64,000 bases of DNA from Methylacidimicrobium sp. AP8 (GCF_903064525.1 NZ_LR797830.1:1488001-1552000); one strand, 5' to 3'; positions 11,574 to 21,762 are shown, counted from the stretch's first letter. Numbers and translations are program-made. Notes: a model not told the origin generated them from the sequence alone.

Positions 11574-12218
11574 CTACGGCGCCAGCCGCTGGATCTTCCA
11601 TCCCCCGGTCGGCGCGCGCAGGTACTGGAAGCGGTCGTGCAGGCGGTTGCTCCGGCCTTGCCAAAATTCGATCTCGTCGGGCAGCAGGCGGTAGCCCCCC
11701 CAATGGGGAGGAAGGGGAATCTCGCCGGAGGCGAACCGTTCCTCCATCTCCCGAAAGCGCCTCTCCAAGAATGCGCGCTCGGGGGGGATCGGCTCGCTCT
11801 GCGGGGATGCCCAAGCGGAGAGGCGGCTCGCCACCGGCCGGCTTTGAAAATAGCGCGCCGACTCCTCCGCGCTCGTCTTTTCCACGGCGCCGCGGGCGCA
11901 CACCTGCCGCCGGGAAGCCGGCCAGAAGCAGGTGAAGGCCGCCTGGGGATTCTCCTCGAGATCCCTCCCCTTGCGGCTGCGGTAATTCGTAAAAAAAATA
12001 AAGCCCCGGTCGTCGACCGCCTTGAGCAGCACCATCCGGTTCCGCACTCTCCCCTCCCGGGACGCGGTGGCCAGCGCGGCCGCGGAGGGATCGCCCGCCT
12101 CGAGGCGCCGCGCCTCCTCGTACCAGGAAAGAAACTGCCGCAAGGGGTCGTCGTCGAGATCCGCCCGTTCCAGCGGGGGCCCCGCCAGCTCCTTGCCCGA
12201 ACCCTCGAGATACCTCAT
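11574..12218 (-). CDS. pdxH: Pyridoxamine 5'-phosphate oxidase
   Basis: A 214-residue FMN enzyme that oxidises pyridoxamine/pyridoxine 5'-phosphate to pyridoxal 5'-phosphate, the last step of vitamin B6 synthesis and salvage. Visible: DPLRQFLSWYEEA, RNRMVLLKAVDDRGFIFFTNY (FMN binding), FQSRPVASRLSAWASPQSE, PLPPHWGGYRLLPDEIEFWQG and the C-terminal RLHDRFQY. The ATG at 12218 is preceded by AAAGGAG at good spacing. It is divergent from the DUF1460 gene with about 170 bases between. Confidence 0.95.
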   Translation of the reverse strand: MRYLEGSGKELAGPPLERADLDDDPLRQFLSWYEEARRLEAGDPSAAALATASREGRVRNRMVLLKAVDDRGFIFFTNYRSRKGRDLEENPQAAFTCFWPASRRQVCARGAVEKTSAEESARYFQSRPVASRLSAWASPQSEPIPPERAFLERRFREMEERFASGEIPLPPHWGGYRLLPDEIEFWQGRSNRLHDRFQYLRAPTGGWKIQRLAP

Positions 12219-12387
12219 CGCCGTTTCTCCTTTCTTCCCGCCGAGTCCCGCGGCCCGCGCAAGGCTATCCCGCCTCCTTCGGAGCGGCAAGAAAGGGTTG
12301 CGATCGCGACGCGGGTTGCCGTCCCGGAGGAGATCGGCGCGCAATCTCCTTTCCCCCCGAGCGGTGATAACGTATTCTCGGTCCTGC

Positions 12388-13380
12388 ATGGCAAGCCGAT
12401 CCGCCTTTCCGCTGCTGTTGCTCCTGCCGCTGCTTCCGGTTTCCGCCCGGGCTGCCCAGGACGGCTCCGGCCCGTCACTGCCGCGCTCAATCGTTTTCCG
12501 GGGGGAGGAAATCTTCCTGCGCCTGGTTTCGGAAGCGGAAAGGGGCGGCTGGCGGGCGCTCCCGATCGGCGACCGGACGGCTCGGGTCGGGTTGGCGCTG
12601 GTGGGAACCCCCTACAAGAACTGGACGCTGGAGATCGACGACCATATCGAAGCCCCTTCGGTCGATCTTTACGAGATGGACTGCTGGACCTTCTTTGAGA
12701 TCGCGCTCGGCTTCGCCCGGATGCTGCGGCAAAAGGCGGACGGCTACCGGCCCGAAGACCTCCTCCGGATGATCGAGCTCGACCGGTATCGCGGGGGGCA
12801 TTGCGACGGAACCTACTACTCCCGTTTGCACCACCTCGAGGACTGGATCCGGGACAATGCTCGCCGGGGCCTGGTCATCGACCTGACCCGGCGGCTGGGC
12901 GGAGTTCCGATGACCGGCCACTCCCTCCATTACATGGGCGAGCACTGGCAGGAGTTCCGTTATCTCCGCCACAACCCCGATCTCATTCCTCGTTTCCGCG
13001 AGCTCGAAAGACGGATCTCCTCCCAGCCGGTCTACTACGTCCCCAAGGACCGGGTGCCGCCGATCGAGCCGGAGCTCCGGAACGGGGATGTGATCTGCAT
13101 CGCAAGCGCCTGGCCGGACACCTTCACCTCGCACGTCGGGTTGGCCTACCGCGACCCCCGGGGCGTCCTCCATTTCCTCCATGCCACCTCGGTCCGGGCC
13201 GAGCGGCGCGTCGTGATCGGTCCCCGGCTCAGCGACTACCTTTTCGCCCACCCGAAGGCGGCGGGCATCCTGGTCGCCCGTCCGCTCGATCTTCCCGCCC
13301 CGGGCTCTCCGCAGCCGCCGGCCGAGGCGGCGGGAAAGCGGCCCTCCGGCGCGGAAGCCCCCTCCGGCCTCGGCTCCTGA
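12388..13380 (+). CDS. DUF1460 secreted amidase-like protein
   Basis: A 330-residue exported protein with signal peptide (FPLLLLLPLLPVSARAA) and a DUF1460 domain, a branch of the NlpC/P60-like cysteine peptidases proposed to act on cell-wall amides. The likely catalytic Cys is in YEMDCWTFFE and the His in FTSHVGLAY. LVGTPYKNWTLE, HCDGTYYSRLHHLEDW and GDVICIASAWPD are also typical. The last 35 residues are proline-rich and probably disordered. The ATG at 12388 begins the signal peptide; upstream in-frame sequence opposes pdxH and is not expected to be translated. Confidence 0.88.
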   Translation: MASRSAFPLLLLLPLLPVSARAAQDGSGPSLPRSIVFRGEEIFLRLVSEAERGGWRALPIGDRTARVGLALVGTPYKNWTLEIDDHIEAPSVDLYEMDCWTFFEIALGFARMLRQKADGYRPEDLLRMIELDRYRGGHCDGTYYSRLHHLEDWIRDNARRGLVIDLTRRLGGVPMTGHSLHYMGEHWQEFRYLRHNPDLIPRFRELERRISSQPVYYVPKDRVPPIEPELRNGDVICIASAWPDTFTSHVGLAYRDPRGVLHFLHATSVRAERRVVIGPRLSDYLFAHPKAAGILVARPLDLPAPGSPQPPAEAAGKRPSGAEAPSGLGS

Positions 13381-13417
13381 ACCCAGGGGAGCTTGGGCCC
13401 CGGCAGCCGGGAAGCGA

Positions 13418-14095
13418 TCACCTCCGCCCTTCCGAACGGCGGAAGGGCGGCAGGAGCCAGTCCGGGGGATCGGCGGCGAGCGCGTCCGCGTCGGGAAAGC
13501 CCGCCACCGGCAGCCCCGTGAGCCGCCGCAATAACGCGGCGGTTTCCGCGAGGGTCTCGGGCGAGGTCTCCGGGAAGCCGTTGAGAAGGATTCCGGCCGT
13601 GCGCAAGCCGGCCGCGCGGATGCTCTCCACGGTCAGCAGCGCATGATTTAAGACCCCGAGCCGGCATCGGGCGACGACCACCACGGGAAGCCCGAGGCGC
13701 GCAGCCAGGTCGGATACCGCCTCGGCGGAGGTCAACGGAGTTTTCCATCCCCCGACTCCCTCGACGATCGCGCAGGAAAAGCGGGCGAGCAGCGGCCGGA
13801 GCCGGGCTTCGACCTCCGGAAGGGCCAGCTCCCGCCCCTCGGCCTCGGCGGCGAGGGCCGGAGCCGCTGGACGGCGAAAGAAAAAAGGATTAATTTCCGA
13901 TAGGGACAGAGGAGTTCGGGCCGCTTCCTGCAGGCGGAGGGCGTCGGCCCGGGAACCGGTCGCAATCGGCTTGAGGCCGATCGCCGGCAGCCCCGAAAGG
14001 CGCCAGGCGGCAAGCAGCGCGGCGCCGAATCGGGTCTTGCCGACGTCGGTGTCCGTGCCGGTCATGAAGAGATGGAGTCGATTTTCGATTTGCAA
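13418..14095 (-). CDS. bioD: Dethiobiotin synthetase
   Basis: A 225-residue ATP-dependent carboxylase closing the ureido ring of dethiobiotin in biotin synthesis. The P-loop GTDTDVGKT lies at about residues 13-21, followed by GLKPIATG, EVEARL..., IVEGVGGWKTPLT and VVVVARCRLGVLNHALLTVE, all typical of BioD. No other bio gene is in the window, so the pathway is dispersed. It is convergent with the DUF1460 gene and divergent from ferredoxin. Confidence 0.93.
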   Translation of the reverse strand: MQIENRLHLFMTGTDTDVGKTRFGAALLAAWRLSGLPAIGLKPIATGSRADALRLQEAARTPLSLSEINPFFFRRPAAPALAAEAEGRELALPEVEARLRPLLARFSCAIVEGVGGWKTPLTSAEAVSDLAARLGLPVVVVARCRLGVLNHALLTVESIRAAGLRTAGILLNGFPETSPETLAETAALLRRLTGLPVAGFPDADALAADPPDWLLPPFRRSEGRR

Positions 14096-14166
14096 ACCCC
14101 GAGACGCTCCGTAAGCTTACTCGATCGATCCGGGAGGCGGTAGAACGGGATCCTTCCGGAAAGCAA

Positions 14167-14463
14167 ATGGAAACACAAGCGAATATGGCTGATCTCACCA
14201 ATCGATACCCCGACAACGTTCCCGGAAAGTACTACGTAGATTCCCAGTGCATCGACTGCGACCTATGCCGGGAAACCGCCCCGTCGAACTTCAAGAGGAA
14301 CGACGACGGCGGGCATTCCTACGTCTACAAGCAGCCGGAGACCCCCGAAGAAGAGGAGCAGTGCCGCGAGGCTAAGGAAGGATGCCCGGTGGAAGCGATC
14401 GGAGATGACGGGGACCTGGCCGCCGAGGTAGGGACGCAGACGGCGGGAGCGCGGCAGGACTGA
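14167..14463 (+). CDS. Single-cluster 4Fe-4S ferredoxin
   Basis: A 98-residue acidic electron carrier. The cluster ligands are in CIDCDLC plus a C-terminal GCPVEAIG, giving C-x2-C-x2-C...CP for one [4Fe-4S] cluster; an extra Cys occurs in EEQCREA. Acidic stretches (ETPEEEEQ) are usual for ferredoxins. Start may be here or at the in-frame ATG at 14191 or nearby. It stands between bioD (divergent) and an RluD-type synthase; its redox partner is unknown, though BioB or other radical enzymes elsewhere are possible users. Confidence 0.85.
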   Translation: METQANMADLTNRYPDNVPGKYYVDSQCIDCDLCRETAPSNFKRNDDGGHSYVYKQPETPEEEEQCREAKEGCPVEAIGDDGDLAAEVGTQTAGARQD

Positions 14464-14602
14464 CGATTCCGGTTGGCGCCCAGGCTGCGGCCGACGACGG
14501 CCGGAAGAGCCGCGATGGCCTATTGCGATCGGCGGTGCGCATTTGCGATCCGTCCGCTCCCCGCCGCCCGGCACCGTACGCAATCGGCGGGAGGAGACGC
14601 TG

Positions 14603-15598
14603 ATGCCAGCCCCGGTGGGAGCAGCTTGCAGCTCGAGCGGTGCGCCGGAACCCCTTTGCGGGAATCCCGCATTTTCTCGGGAACCGGTGGTTCTCCGCCC
14701 GGACCGCTCCGGACAGCGGCTTGACCGCTACCTAGCGGCATCCCTCGGCCTGTCGCGGGCGGCCGTGCAGCGCCGACTCCGGTCCGCGGCCGTCCGCATC
14801 CGGGGACTCGCAGCGATCCCCTCGGCTTCCTACCGGCTTCGGGGAGACGAAGAGATCGAGGTCGATCTCTCCGCGCGGGCATCCCGCCCGGAGGAGCTTC
14901 CGCCCGCGGCGGAACCGATCCCGCTGGCGGTGGTCTACGAGGACGACGATCTCCTCCTGATCGACAAGCCTTGGGGGCTGGTCGTCCATCCGGCCTACGG
15001 CCACCGGACCGGAACCCTCGTCAACGCCCTGCTCGACCGTCTCCCGCGGCTGCCCGGAGCGGAAACGATCCGGCCCGGCATCGTCCACCGGCTCGATCGG
15101 GAAACCAGCGGGCTTCTGGTCGTGGCGAAGACCGAGGCTGCGCGCAGGAGCCTGCTCGATCAGTTCGCCGCGCGCACGGTCGAGAAACGGTATGAGGCGG
15201 TGGTCGAGGGCGTCTTTCCCCCGAATCCGATCTCCTGCTCTGGGAACATCGGCCGCGATCCGCGCAACCGCCGCCGGATGGCGGTCCTCGCCCGCGGGGG
15301 GCGGCCCGCGCTCACCGAGTTCCGCCTGCTCGCGCAGCATCGGGACGCCGCCCGGATCGAATGCCTCCCGCGGACCGGGCGGATGCACCAGATCCGCGTG
15401 CACCTGGCTTCGCTCGGCCATCCGGTCGTCGGCGACCCGCTCTACGGGAGGAGGCAGCGGCCCGCCCCGCGACTGCTCCTCCACGCCTGCAGCCTGGGCT
15501 TCCTGCATCCGCGCTCGGGGAGGAGGGTCCGCTTCGAGAGCCCCCTCCCGGAAGAGTTCCTAACGTGGCTACGGAGGAAGGATGCGGAAGGACCCTGA
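14603..15598 (+). CDS. RluD-family 23S rRNA pseudouridine synthase
   Basis: A 331-residue RNA pseudouridine synthase. An S4 RNA-binding domain (SGQRLDRYLAASLGLSRAAV) precedes the catalytic domain with YEDDDLLLIDKPWGLVVHP, the active-site motif GIVHRLDRETSGLLVVAKT (catalytic Asp in RLDRET) and GRMHQIRVHLASLGHPVVGD. The family modifies large-subunit rRNA helix 69 or similar sites; the exact position is not predictable here. The ATG at 14603 has GGGAGGAG at good spacing. Its end overlaps the start of the uracil-DNA glycosylase by 17 bases. Confidence 0.93.
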   Translation: MPAPVGAACSSSGAPEPLCGNPAFSREPVVLRPDRSGQRLDRYLAASLGLSRAAVQRRLRSAAVRIRGLAAIPSASYRLRGDEEIEVDLSARASRPEELPPAAEPIPLAVVYEDDDLLLIDKPWGLVVHPAYGHRTGTLVNALLDRLPRLPGAETIRPGIVHRLDRETSGLLVVAKTEAARRSLLDQFAARTVEKRYEAVVEGVFPPNPISCSGNIGRDPRNRRRMAVLARGGRPALTEFRLLAQHRDAARIECLPRTGRMHQIRVHLASLGHPVVGDPLYGRRQRPAPRLLLHACSLGFLHPRSGRRVRFESPLPEEFLTWLRRKDAEGP

Positions 15599-16468
15599 GG
15601 CCTTGCGCGCGGCCCTCCTCGCCTATCTCGAGGCCCTGCGGCGCACCGGCCGACGCTCGATCCGCCTGCCTTCGGGCTGGCAACGGGCCCTGGGCCCAAG
15701 CCCACCGCCGAATGTCGCCCCCGGACGGCCGCCGGCCGCTTCCCTCCGCAGCCGCCCACGACCTCGCCCTCTCCGCGGCCTCCGGCGCCCCCGGCCGCGA
15801 CTCCGCCGGCGGCCGGAGCCGAGGCGGCCGCCGCGCGGGAAGATCGCGCCGCGCGGCTCGCAGCGCTCCGCGCCCAGACAATGGGCTGCCGCCGCTGCGC
15901 GCACCTCGCCGCGTTCCGCTCCCAGGTGGTCTTCGGCGTCGGCAATCCGCATGCCCGCCTGCTTTTTGCCGGCGAAGCGCCGGGAGCCGAGGAAGACCGG
16001 CTGGGGGAGCCGTTCGTCGGGCCGGCCGGAAGGCTCTTGACCCGCATGATCGAGGCGATGGGGCTGACAAGAGAAGAAGTGTATATCGCCAACGTCCTCA
16101 AGTGCCGCCCCGACCTTCCCCCGGGAGCTCCGGGCAACCGGAAACCCACTCCGGAAGAGATGGAGACCTGCCTCCCCTATCTCCGCAGCCAGATCGAAAT
16201 CATCCAGCCGGAGGTCATCGTCGCATTGGGGACGACCGCTCTCGAAGGATTGACCGGGCTGCGGAGGGGTATTAGCACCCTGCGGGGCACCTTTCTCGAC
16301 TTTCAAGGGATCCCGCTTCTCCCGACCTTCCATCCCAGCTATCTGCTCCACAATCCGAGCTTGCATCTCAAGCGGAAGGTCTGGGAAGATCTTCTTCTGG
16401 TGATGGAGCGGCTCCGGCTCCCGATCAGCGAGCGCCAGCGCGGCTTTTTCCTGCCGAAGAAGGGCTAG
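15582..16468 (+). CDS. Type 4/5 uracil-DNA glycosylase, frame break in N-terminal linker
   Basis: Iron-sulfur uracil-DNA glycosylase of the base-excision repair pathway. The catalytic part from 15881 onward has CRRC, GEAPGAEEDRLGEPFVGPAG (motif with water-activating acid), the further cluster cysteines in NVLKCRP and METCLPY, and the C-terminal FHPSYLLHN. A family-like N-terminus (DPEALRAALLAYLEALRRTG) starts at 15582 with GGAGGAAGG in front but lies in a different frame; a proline-rich linker joins them. One missing base, perhaps at the C5 run near 15716-15722, would unite both. Alternatively translation starts at 15881 and all four cysteines remain. Confidence 0.82.
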
Positions 16469-16545
16469 CGGTGGCGGTGCACGAGAGCCTTCGATGTCTT
16501 TTTTTTCGACAATCGGTCTTCGGGACGGAAAGCTTCTTTATATTG

Positions 16546-18480
16546 ATGATGAGGATCCCCCCCTCGGCGGGAAAGCCGCTTCCTCCCCGCAAGGACGGCC
16601 CGGATAAGAAGCAGCCGGAGAGCTTCTTGGGCGCTCCCTGGCAGATTCTCATCCAAGTCTTGGTCGCCCTCCTGCTCGTCTGGCTCTGGCAGGAGAGCCT
16701 CCAGCGGGCGACGGTCACGACGATTCCCTACAGCACCTTCCTCGACAAGCTCGCCAAGAAGGAAATCCTCGAGTGCACCATCACCCCCGACGAGATCCTC
16801 GGAAAGATGGCCGTTCCCGGCACGGCGAAGCCGGGAGAAAGGGCCAAGCCTGCGCCGAAGACGGCCCTCTTCCGGACGGTCCGGGTTGAGGATCCCAACC
16901 TGGTCGCCGAGCTGCAGAGCGCCGGCACCGTCTATGCCAGCGTCCGGCCGAGCCTCCTCTCGCAGCTGATCTTTTCCTGGATCCTTCCCATCGGCATCTT
17001 TTTCTTGATCTGGGTGGGCCTGAGCCGCTGGATGACGCGCGGAACGGGCTACTCCCTCCTTAACATAGGCAAGAGCCGCGCCCGGCTCGTCGCCGAGGAG
17101 GGCACCGGCGTCACCTTCGCCGATGTCGCCGGATGCGAGGAAGCGAAGGTCGAGCTGCAAGAAGTCGTCGATTTCCTCCGGAGCCCCGGCCGGTACCGGG
17201 CGCTCGGCGCCAAGATCCCCAAGGGGGTACTGCTCATCGGCCCTCCGGGCACCGGCAAAACCCTTCTGGCCCGCGCGGTCGCCGGAGAGGCGCACGTGCC
17301 CTTCTTTTCCCTCAGCGGGAGCGAGTTCGTCGAGATGTTCGTGGGCGTGGGCGCCTCCCGGGTGCGCGACCTCTTTGCGCAAGCGAAGGGGCGGGCACCC
17401 TGCATCATCTTCATCGACGAGATCGATGCGATCGGACGCCAGCGGGGGATGCGGATCGCCATGGGACACGACGAACAGGAGCAGACGCTCAACCAGCTTT
17501 TGGTGGAGATGGACGGCTTCGATCCGAACGAGGGGATCATCCTTCTGGCCGCCACCAACCGTCCCGACATCCTCGACCGGGCCCTCCTGCGCCCGGGGCG
17601 CTTCGACCGGCACGTCGTGGTCGATCTCCCGGACGCCCAGGGCCGGGAGGCGATCCTCGCGGTCCACGCCCGCGGAAAGCCCCTGGCGCCGACGGTGAAC
17701 CTCTCCGAAATCGCGCATGCCACCTCCGGATTCTCGGGCGCCGATCTGGCCAACGTGATGAACGAGGCGGCCCTTCTGGCCGCCCGGCGGAAGGCGCAGC
17801 AAATCGAGCAGTCCGATCTTCTCGAGGCCTTGGAGAAGGTGGTCGCGGGCCCCGAACGCCGCAGCCTGCGCCTCGCGGAAGCCGAAAAGCGGCGGGTCGC
17901 CTACCATGAGGTCGGCCACGCCCTGGTGGCCGCCTTCACTCCGGGGGCGGATCCGGTCCGCAAGGTCAGCATTATCCCCCGCGGCCGAGGGGCCTTGGGC
18001 TACACCCTCCAGCTCCCTCCTGCCCAGCAGTACCTCATGACCCGCACCCAGCTGCTCGCCAAGATCCGGTGCGCCATGGGAGGGAGGGCGGCCGAAGAAG
18101 TGGTGTACGGGGAGGTGAGCACCGGCGCCGAAAACGACCTGGAGGTGGCGACCACCCTGGCGCGCCAAATGGTCTGCCTCTACGGCATGAGCGAGTCGGT
18201 CGGCTTGGCCCACCTGATTCCGAGCCGCCCCGGGATGCCGGAGATGCCGGGGGTCAACGGTCGCGTCGAATATAGCGGAGAGACCGCGCGGCTGGTCGAC
18301 CAGGAAGTCCGGCGCCTGCTGGAGACCGCCTACCGGGAAGCCAAGGCGATTCTCCAAGAGGAGCGCCCGACGCTGGAGGCGGTGACCGCCGAGCTCCTTC
18401 GGAAGGAGACGCTGGACGCCGCGGAGTTCTTCGCCTTTCTGCCCGACTCTGCAAAGAAATCCTTAACCACTCCTCCATAG
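16546..18480 (+). CDS. ftsH: ATP-dependent zinc metalloprotease FtsH
   Basis: A membrane-anchored AAA+ protease of about 644 residues that degrades membrane and short-lived cytosolic proteins. Order of elements: first membrane segment ([15 protein letters not shown]), periplasmic domain, second segment ([15 protein letters not shown]), Walker A GPPGTGKT at about 232, Walker B IIFIDEID, second region of homology [18 protein letters not shown], and zinc site HEVGH at about 454-458. The C-terminus lacks a long extension. Start is one of the two adjacent ATG codons at 16546/16549; a longer in-frame ATG at 16471 adds a non-family leader. Confidence 0.96.
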   Translation: MMRIPPSAGKPLPPRKDGPDKKQPESFLGAPWQILIQVLVALLLVWLWQESLQRATVTTIPYSTFLDKLAKKEILECTITPDEILGKMAVPGTAKPGERAKPAPKTALFRTVRVEDPNLVAELQSAGTVYASVRPSLLSQLIFSWILPIGIFFLIWVGLSRWMTRGTGYSLLNIGKSRARLVAEEGTGVTFADVAGCEEAKVELQEVVDFLRSPGRYRALGAKIPKGVLLIGPPGTGKTLLARAVAGEAHVPFFSLSGSEFVEMFVGVGASRVRDLFAQAKGRAPCIIFIDEIDAIGRQRGMRIAMGHDEQEQTLNQLLVEMDGFDPNEGIILLAATNRPDILDRALLRPGRFDRHVVVDLPDAQGREAILAVHARGKPLAPTVNLSEIAHATSGFSGADLANVMNEAALLAARRKAQQIEQSDLLEALEKVVAGPERRSLRLAEAEKRRVAYHEVGHALVAAFTPGADPVRKVSIIPRGRGALGYTLQLPPAQQYLMTRTQLLAKIRCAMGGRAAEEVVYGEVSTGAENDLEVATTLARQMVCLYGMSESVGLAHLIPSRPGMPEMPGVNGRVEYSGETARLVDQEVRRLLETAYREAKAILQEERPTLEAVTAELLRKETLDAAEFFAFLPDSAKKSLTTPP

Positions 18481-18508
18481 CATCTTAGCAGGCATTTTTC
18501 ATTTCCGA

Positions 18509-18537
18509 TTGACCTGCTTGCCGACTCTCCCTTATCT
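18509..18537 (+). promoter_or_regulatory. Housekeeping-type promoter for the proline-rich protein
   Basis: TTGACC, 17 bases, TTATCT. The predicted start of transcription (about 18544) is only some five bases before the ATG at 18549, so the mRNA would be nearly leaderless. Confidence 0.55.
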
Positions 18538-18548
18538 TTCCGGACCGG

Positions 18549-19635
18549 ATGAGTGCCCTTCCGCCAGAGTCCGACGCGGGTCAGGTTCCCCCGTTCCCGG
18601 GGAATCCACAGGCTTGGCCCCCGCCGGAGGAGGAAGCGGCTCGGCACGAGAACGGCGGACCGCAGCCTTCCGCGGAATCGACGCCGGCGCCGACCTCCCC
18701 CTGGCCTCCGCCGTTTTTCCTCCGCCCGAATCCTCCCGGCCCGCAGGCTGAGCGTCCTCAGCCGGCACCGCCTCCGCCGGGCACCCGTCCGTCCTCCTAT
18801 CCGCCGGTGGATCGGGCGGCTCCGCCGCAGAACGGCGGGAACGGCCATCCGCCCCCCTGGAAGCTTTCTTCCCCGACCCGGGAGGGGCATGCGCAATCGT
18901 GGCGGCGCCCCGTGCCCGTCGCCTCTCCGGTTCCTCCGCATCCGGGACCCGCCCGGCAGCCGGGGGCCTACTCCCCGCCGCCGCAACCCGGACCCCAGCT
19001 TCCTCCCCCAGGTTCCTGCCCCGCAAGCGTTCCGGCCCTCTCCGGCGCAGGAGCGCCCGGCACCGGCGCCGCAGGCCTACGCGCCCCCGCCGCCGCCATA
19101 CCCGCCGCCCGTCCCGCGGCCGAGCGCCTATCCCCTCCTCCCGCGCCCGTGCATGCGGCGGTCCCGCCGCCTCCCGAGCGCCCGGCATCCCCGCCTCCGC
19201 CCTATCCGGCACACCCCGCGCATCCGGCGCCCGCCCGGCAGCCGGGGCCTACTCCCCGCCGCCGCAACCCGGACCCCAACCCCTTCGCAGGCCGCGGCGC
19301 CCCTGCACCCGAATCACCGCTCCGCACCGGCGCAAGGAGCGTCCGCCGCTCATCCCAACGGAACCCAGCCCGTGAGCCCCCCTTCTCCAAGCCGGGGTTC
19401 GATCGCCTCTGCTAGGGGCTCGGAGCCTCCGCCCTACGCGGTGCGGCCGCCCGCGCGCACGGGGGAGAAGTCCGCCACGACCCGCGAACGCGCAAAACCG
19501 AAAACCCCGGACCTGGAAGAGGCGGGCGGCGGGTCCAAAGGGAGGTTCGGCGACGTTGCGCTCGCGCTGGCCGCCGCGCTGATTAGCACCCTTACCGCGA
19601 TATATCTTGCCCTCGTCTACGCCGACGTGTTCTAA
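18549..19635 (+). CDS. Proline-rich protein with C-terminal membrane anchor, frame interrupted
   Basis: Low-complexity Pro/Ala/Gln protein of unknown function. Translation from the ATG at 18549 (MSALPPESDAGQVPPFPGN) looks coherent to about 19010; the coherent reading then moves between frames, and the C-terminus is in a different frame: charged KPKTPDLEEAGGGSKGRF followed by one membrane segment (VALALAAALISTLTAIYLAL) and the stop at 19635. An internal near-duplicate (about 18950-19005 and 19228-19283) differs by one G in a run (five versus four), exactly the type of change that shifts the frame. I read this as one gene of about 360 codons with several indels, real or from assembly. Perhaps an envelope-spanning TonB-like spacer protein, but no TonB C-terminal domain is seen. 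Confidence 0.55.
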
Positions 19636-19684
19636 ACCATAAAGCGCCGCCAAGCGGCAGCGAACCCGACTCTGGAGGTTGCAT

Positions 19685-20011
19685 ATGACCGGTTCCGTAC
19701 AAGAAATCACCCAAGCCGATTTTGACCGCGAGGTCCTCCAATCCCCCATTCCCGTCGTTCTCGATTTCTGGGCGGAATGGTGCGGGCCCTGCCGCATGGT
19801 GGCACCGGTCATCGACGAGCTCGCCAAGGAGTTCTCCGGAAAGGTGAAGTTCGGCAAGGTCAACGTCGACCAAGAGCAGGAGCTCGCCCGGCGCTTTTCG
19901 ATCCAGTCGATCCCGACCCTTTTGATCCTGAAAAACGGCGAGGTCAAAGGCCGTCAAGTAGGAGCGGCCTCCAAAAGCCACATCCTTGCCAAGATCCAAC
20001 AGGCCCTCTAG
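19685..20011 (+). CDS. trxA: Thioredoxin
   Basis: A 108-residue thiol-disulfide oxidoreductase with active site WCGPC in FWAEWCGPCRMVAP, the buried Asp in VVLDFWAEW, the cis-Pro loop SIQSIPTLLIL and a final helix. No signal peptide, so cytoplasmic. The ATG at 19685 has TGGAGG six bases upstream. A T-rich hairpin follows it and then tRNA-Met. Confidence 0.95.
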   Translation: MTGSVQEITQADFDREVLQSPIPVVLDFWAEWCGPCRMVAPVIDELAKEFSGKVKFGKVNVDQEQELARRFSIQSIPTLLILKNGEVKGRQVGAASKSHILAKIQQAL

Positions 20012-20059
20012 CCGCCGTTCCCGCCAAGGGCGTCCCAAAGGCGGCTTGAGCTGTTTTTT
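20012..20059 (+). terminator. Terminator-like element after thioredoxin
   Basis: GCCGCC just after the stop can pair with GGCGGC about 25 bases later, followed by TTGAGCTG and a run of nine T. The loop is long, so this is a plausible but not textbook intrinsic terminator. Confidence 0.5.
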
Positions 20060-20109
20060 TTTGCTTGCGGAGCGCCGGCTCCTATCGCAAATTCAGCTGC
20101 GCACGACAC

Positions 20110-20186
<77 letters not shown>

Positions 20187-20334
20187 ATTTCTCCCGCAAC
20201 CGTCTGCCGGAATTCCCAAGCGTCTCCCGTAGCGGCCGACCTTCCGGGCTTTCTCCAATCGGGTAGACATCACAAGTCCGGGCATGGTAGCTTCGTCGCC
20301 GGCGCGGGCTTGCCCGCCCGCCGGAGGAACTGCC

Positions 20335-21723
20335 ATGGCCGTGGAATTCAATGTCGATGTGATGATCCTCGGGGCGGGCGGAGGCGGATATCCGGCCGCC
20401 TTTCGTCTGGCCGCCGCCGGGCGGTCGGTCGTCATGGCCGACCCGATCGGGAATCTCGGCGGGGACTGCCTGGCGGAGGGCTGCGTCCCTTCCAAGACCG
20501 TCCGGGAGGCCTCCCTCGCCCGCACCTGGCCGGATAAGTATCCCCTCTTCGGCTTGCGGGGGTCGAAGCCGGAGGCCGACTGGCGCGCCGTCCTCGCGCA
20601 CAAGGACCGGGTCCAATCGCTCCGGTACGCCCAACACCGCAAGCAGATCGAGGAATCGCCGCTGGTCTTCCACAAAGGGACCGGCCGCATCGTCGACGAG
20701 CGGACGGTGGAGGTAGCCGCCGAGGGCGGGGAGCTCTACCGCTACCATGCCAAGCACCTGATTCTGGCCACGGGCTCCCGGCCCCATATCCTTCCGATCC
20801 CGGGCGCGGAGCTCGCCGTCACCTCCCACCATTTTTTCCGGCTCGGCGCCGATCTCCCCTTTCCGCGCCGGCTGGTGGCGATCGGCGGAGGCTACATCGG
20901 CCTGGAAACCGCCTCCATGCTGCAGAACCTCGGCGCCGAAGCCACCGTCCTGGAGGCCACGGGGGAAATCCTCCCCGGGGTCGACCTCGCGATCGCCCGT
21001 TTCCTCCACCAGGCCCTCGCCCGGCGGCTCCGCATCCTGGTCCACGCCAAGGTGACGGCGATCGAGCGGGGGGCGGCCGGCGATCTTGTCGTCCGGTACG
21101 AGCAGGCGGGGGAGCCGAAGTCGATCGAGGCCGACTGCGTCCTGATGGCGACGGGGCGCGAGCCGGTCCTCCCCGAAGGGTGCTCCCTCCTCGGCCTTCC
21201 GACCCAGGGGAAGATCGAGGTCGACGACCGGCTCCGCACCAAGCACGCGCACATCTATGCCCCGGGCGACGTCAACGGCCGGAGCATGCTCTTCCACTCC
21301 GCGGTCTACCAGAGCCTGGTCGCGGCCGACGACATCCTCCGCGAGGGGCGCGGCCATCAGGCGATGGACTTCCGGTCGGTCCCCTTCACCGTCTTCACCG
21401 AACCCGAGGCCGCCTGGGTCGGGCTCACCGAGGCCGAAGCCGAGCGGGAGGGCCTGGAGACCTTCGGGGCGACCTATCCGTACCGGTCGGATACGCGGGC
21501 CCAGATCTTCGACGAGGACGGCTTCCTCAAGCTGCTCTTCGAAAGGAAGACCGGCCGGCTGATCGGCGCGCAGATTGCGGGGATGGACGCCGCGCAGCTG
21601 ATTGCACCCCTGGCCCTTGCGGTCCGGCAGGGAGCGACCGCGGAAACCCTCAGCTACATGGCGTTCCCGCACCCGATGCTCAGCGAAGGGATCAACCACG
21701 CCGCCCGGGCCGTCGGTTTGTGA
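20335..21723 (+). CDS. Dihydrolipoamide dehydrogenase-like flavoprotein disulfide reductase
   Basis: A 462-residue class I pyridine-nucleotide-disulfide oxidoreductase. FAD site ILGAGGGGYPAAFRLA, redox-active pair in GGDCLAEGCVPSK (C-x4-C), NAD(P) site AIGGGYIGLETASML, second FAD site HIYAPGDVNG, and the dimer-interface FPHPMLSEGI with the catalytic His-Glu-like pair. The family includes lipoamide dehydrogenase, mercuric reductase and soluble transhydrogenase; no E2 component is nearby, and mercury-binding C-terminal cysteines are absent. The ATG at 20335 follows CCGGAGGAA. Substrate is uncertain. Confidence 0.85.
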   Translation: MAVEFNVDVMILGAGGGGYPAAFRLAAAGRSVVMADPIGNLGGDCLAEGCVPSKTVREASLARTWPDKYPLFGLRGSKPEADWRAVLAHKDRVQSLRYAQHRKQIEESPLVFHKGTGRIVDERTVEVAAEGGELYRYHAKHLILATGSRPHILPIPGAELAVTSHHFFRLGADLPFPRRLVAIGGGYIGLETASMLQNLGAEATVLEATGEILPGVDLAIARFLHQALARRLRILVHAKVTAIERGAAGDLVVRYEQAGEPKSIEADCVLMATGREPVLPEGCSLLGLPTQGKIEVDDRLRTKHAHIYAPGDVNGRSMLFHSAVYQSLVAADDILREGRGHQAMDFRSVPFTVFTEPEAAWVGLTEAEAEREGLETFGATYPYRSDTRAQIFDEDGFLKLLFERKTGRLIGAQIAGMDAAQLIAPLALAVRQGATAETLSYMAFPHPMLSEGINHAARAVGL

Positions 21724-21762
21724 GGCGATCGAGCCGGGCCGCCGGCTTCCCGCCCCCGCCGC

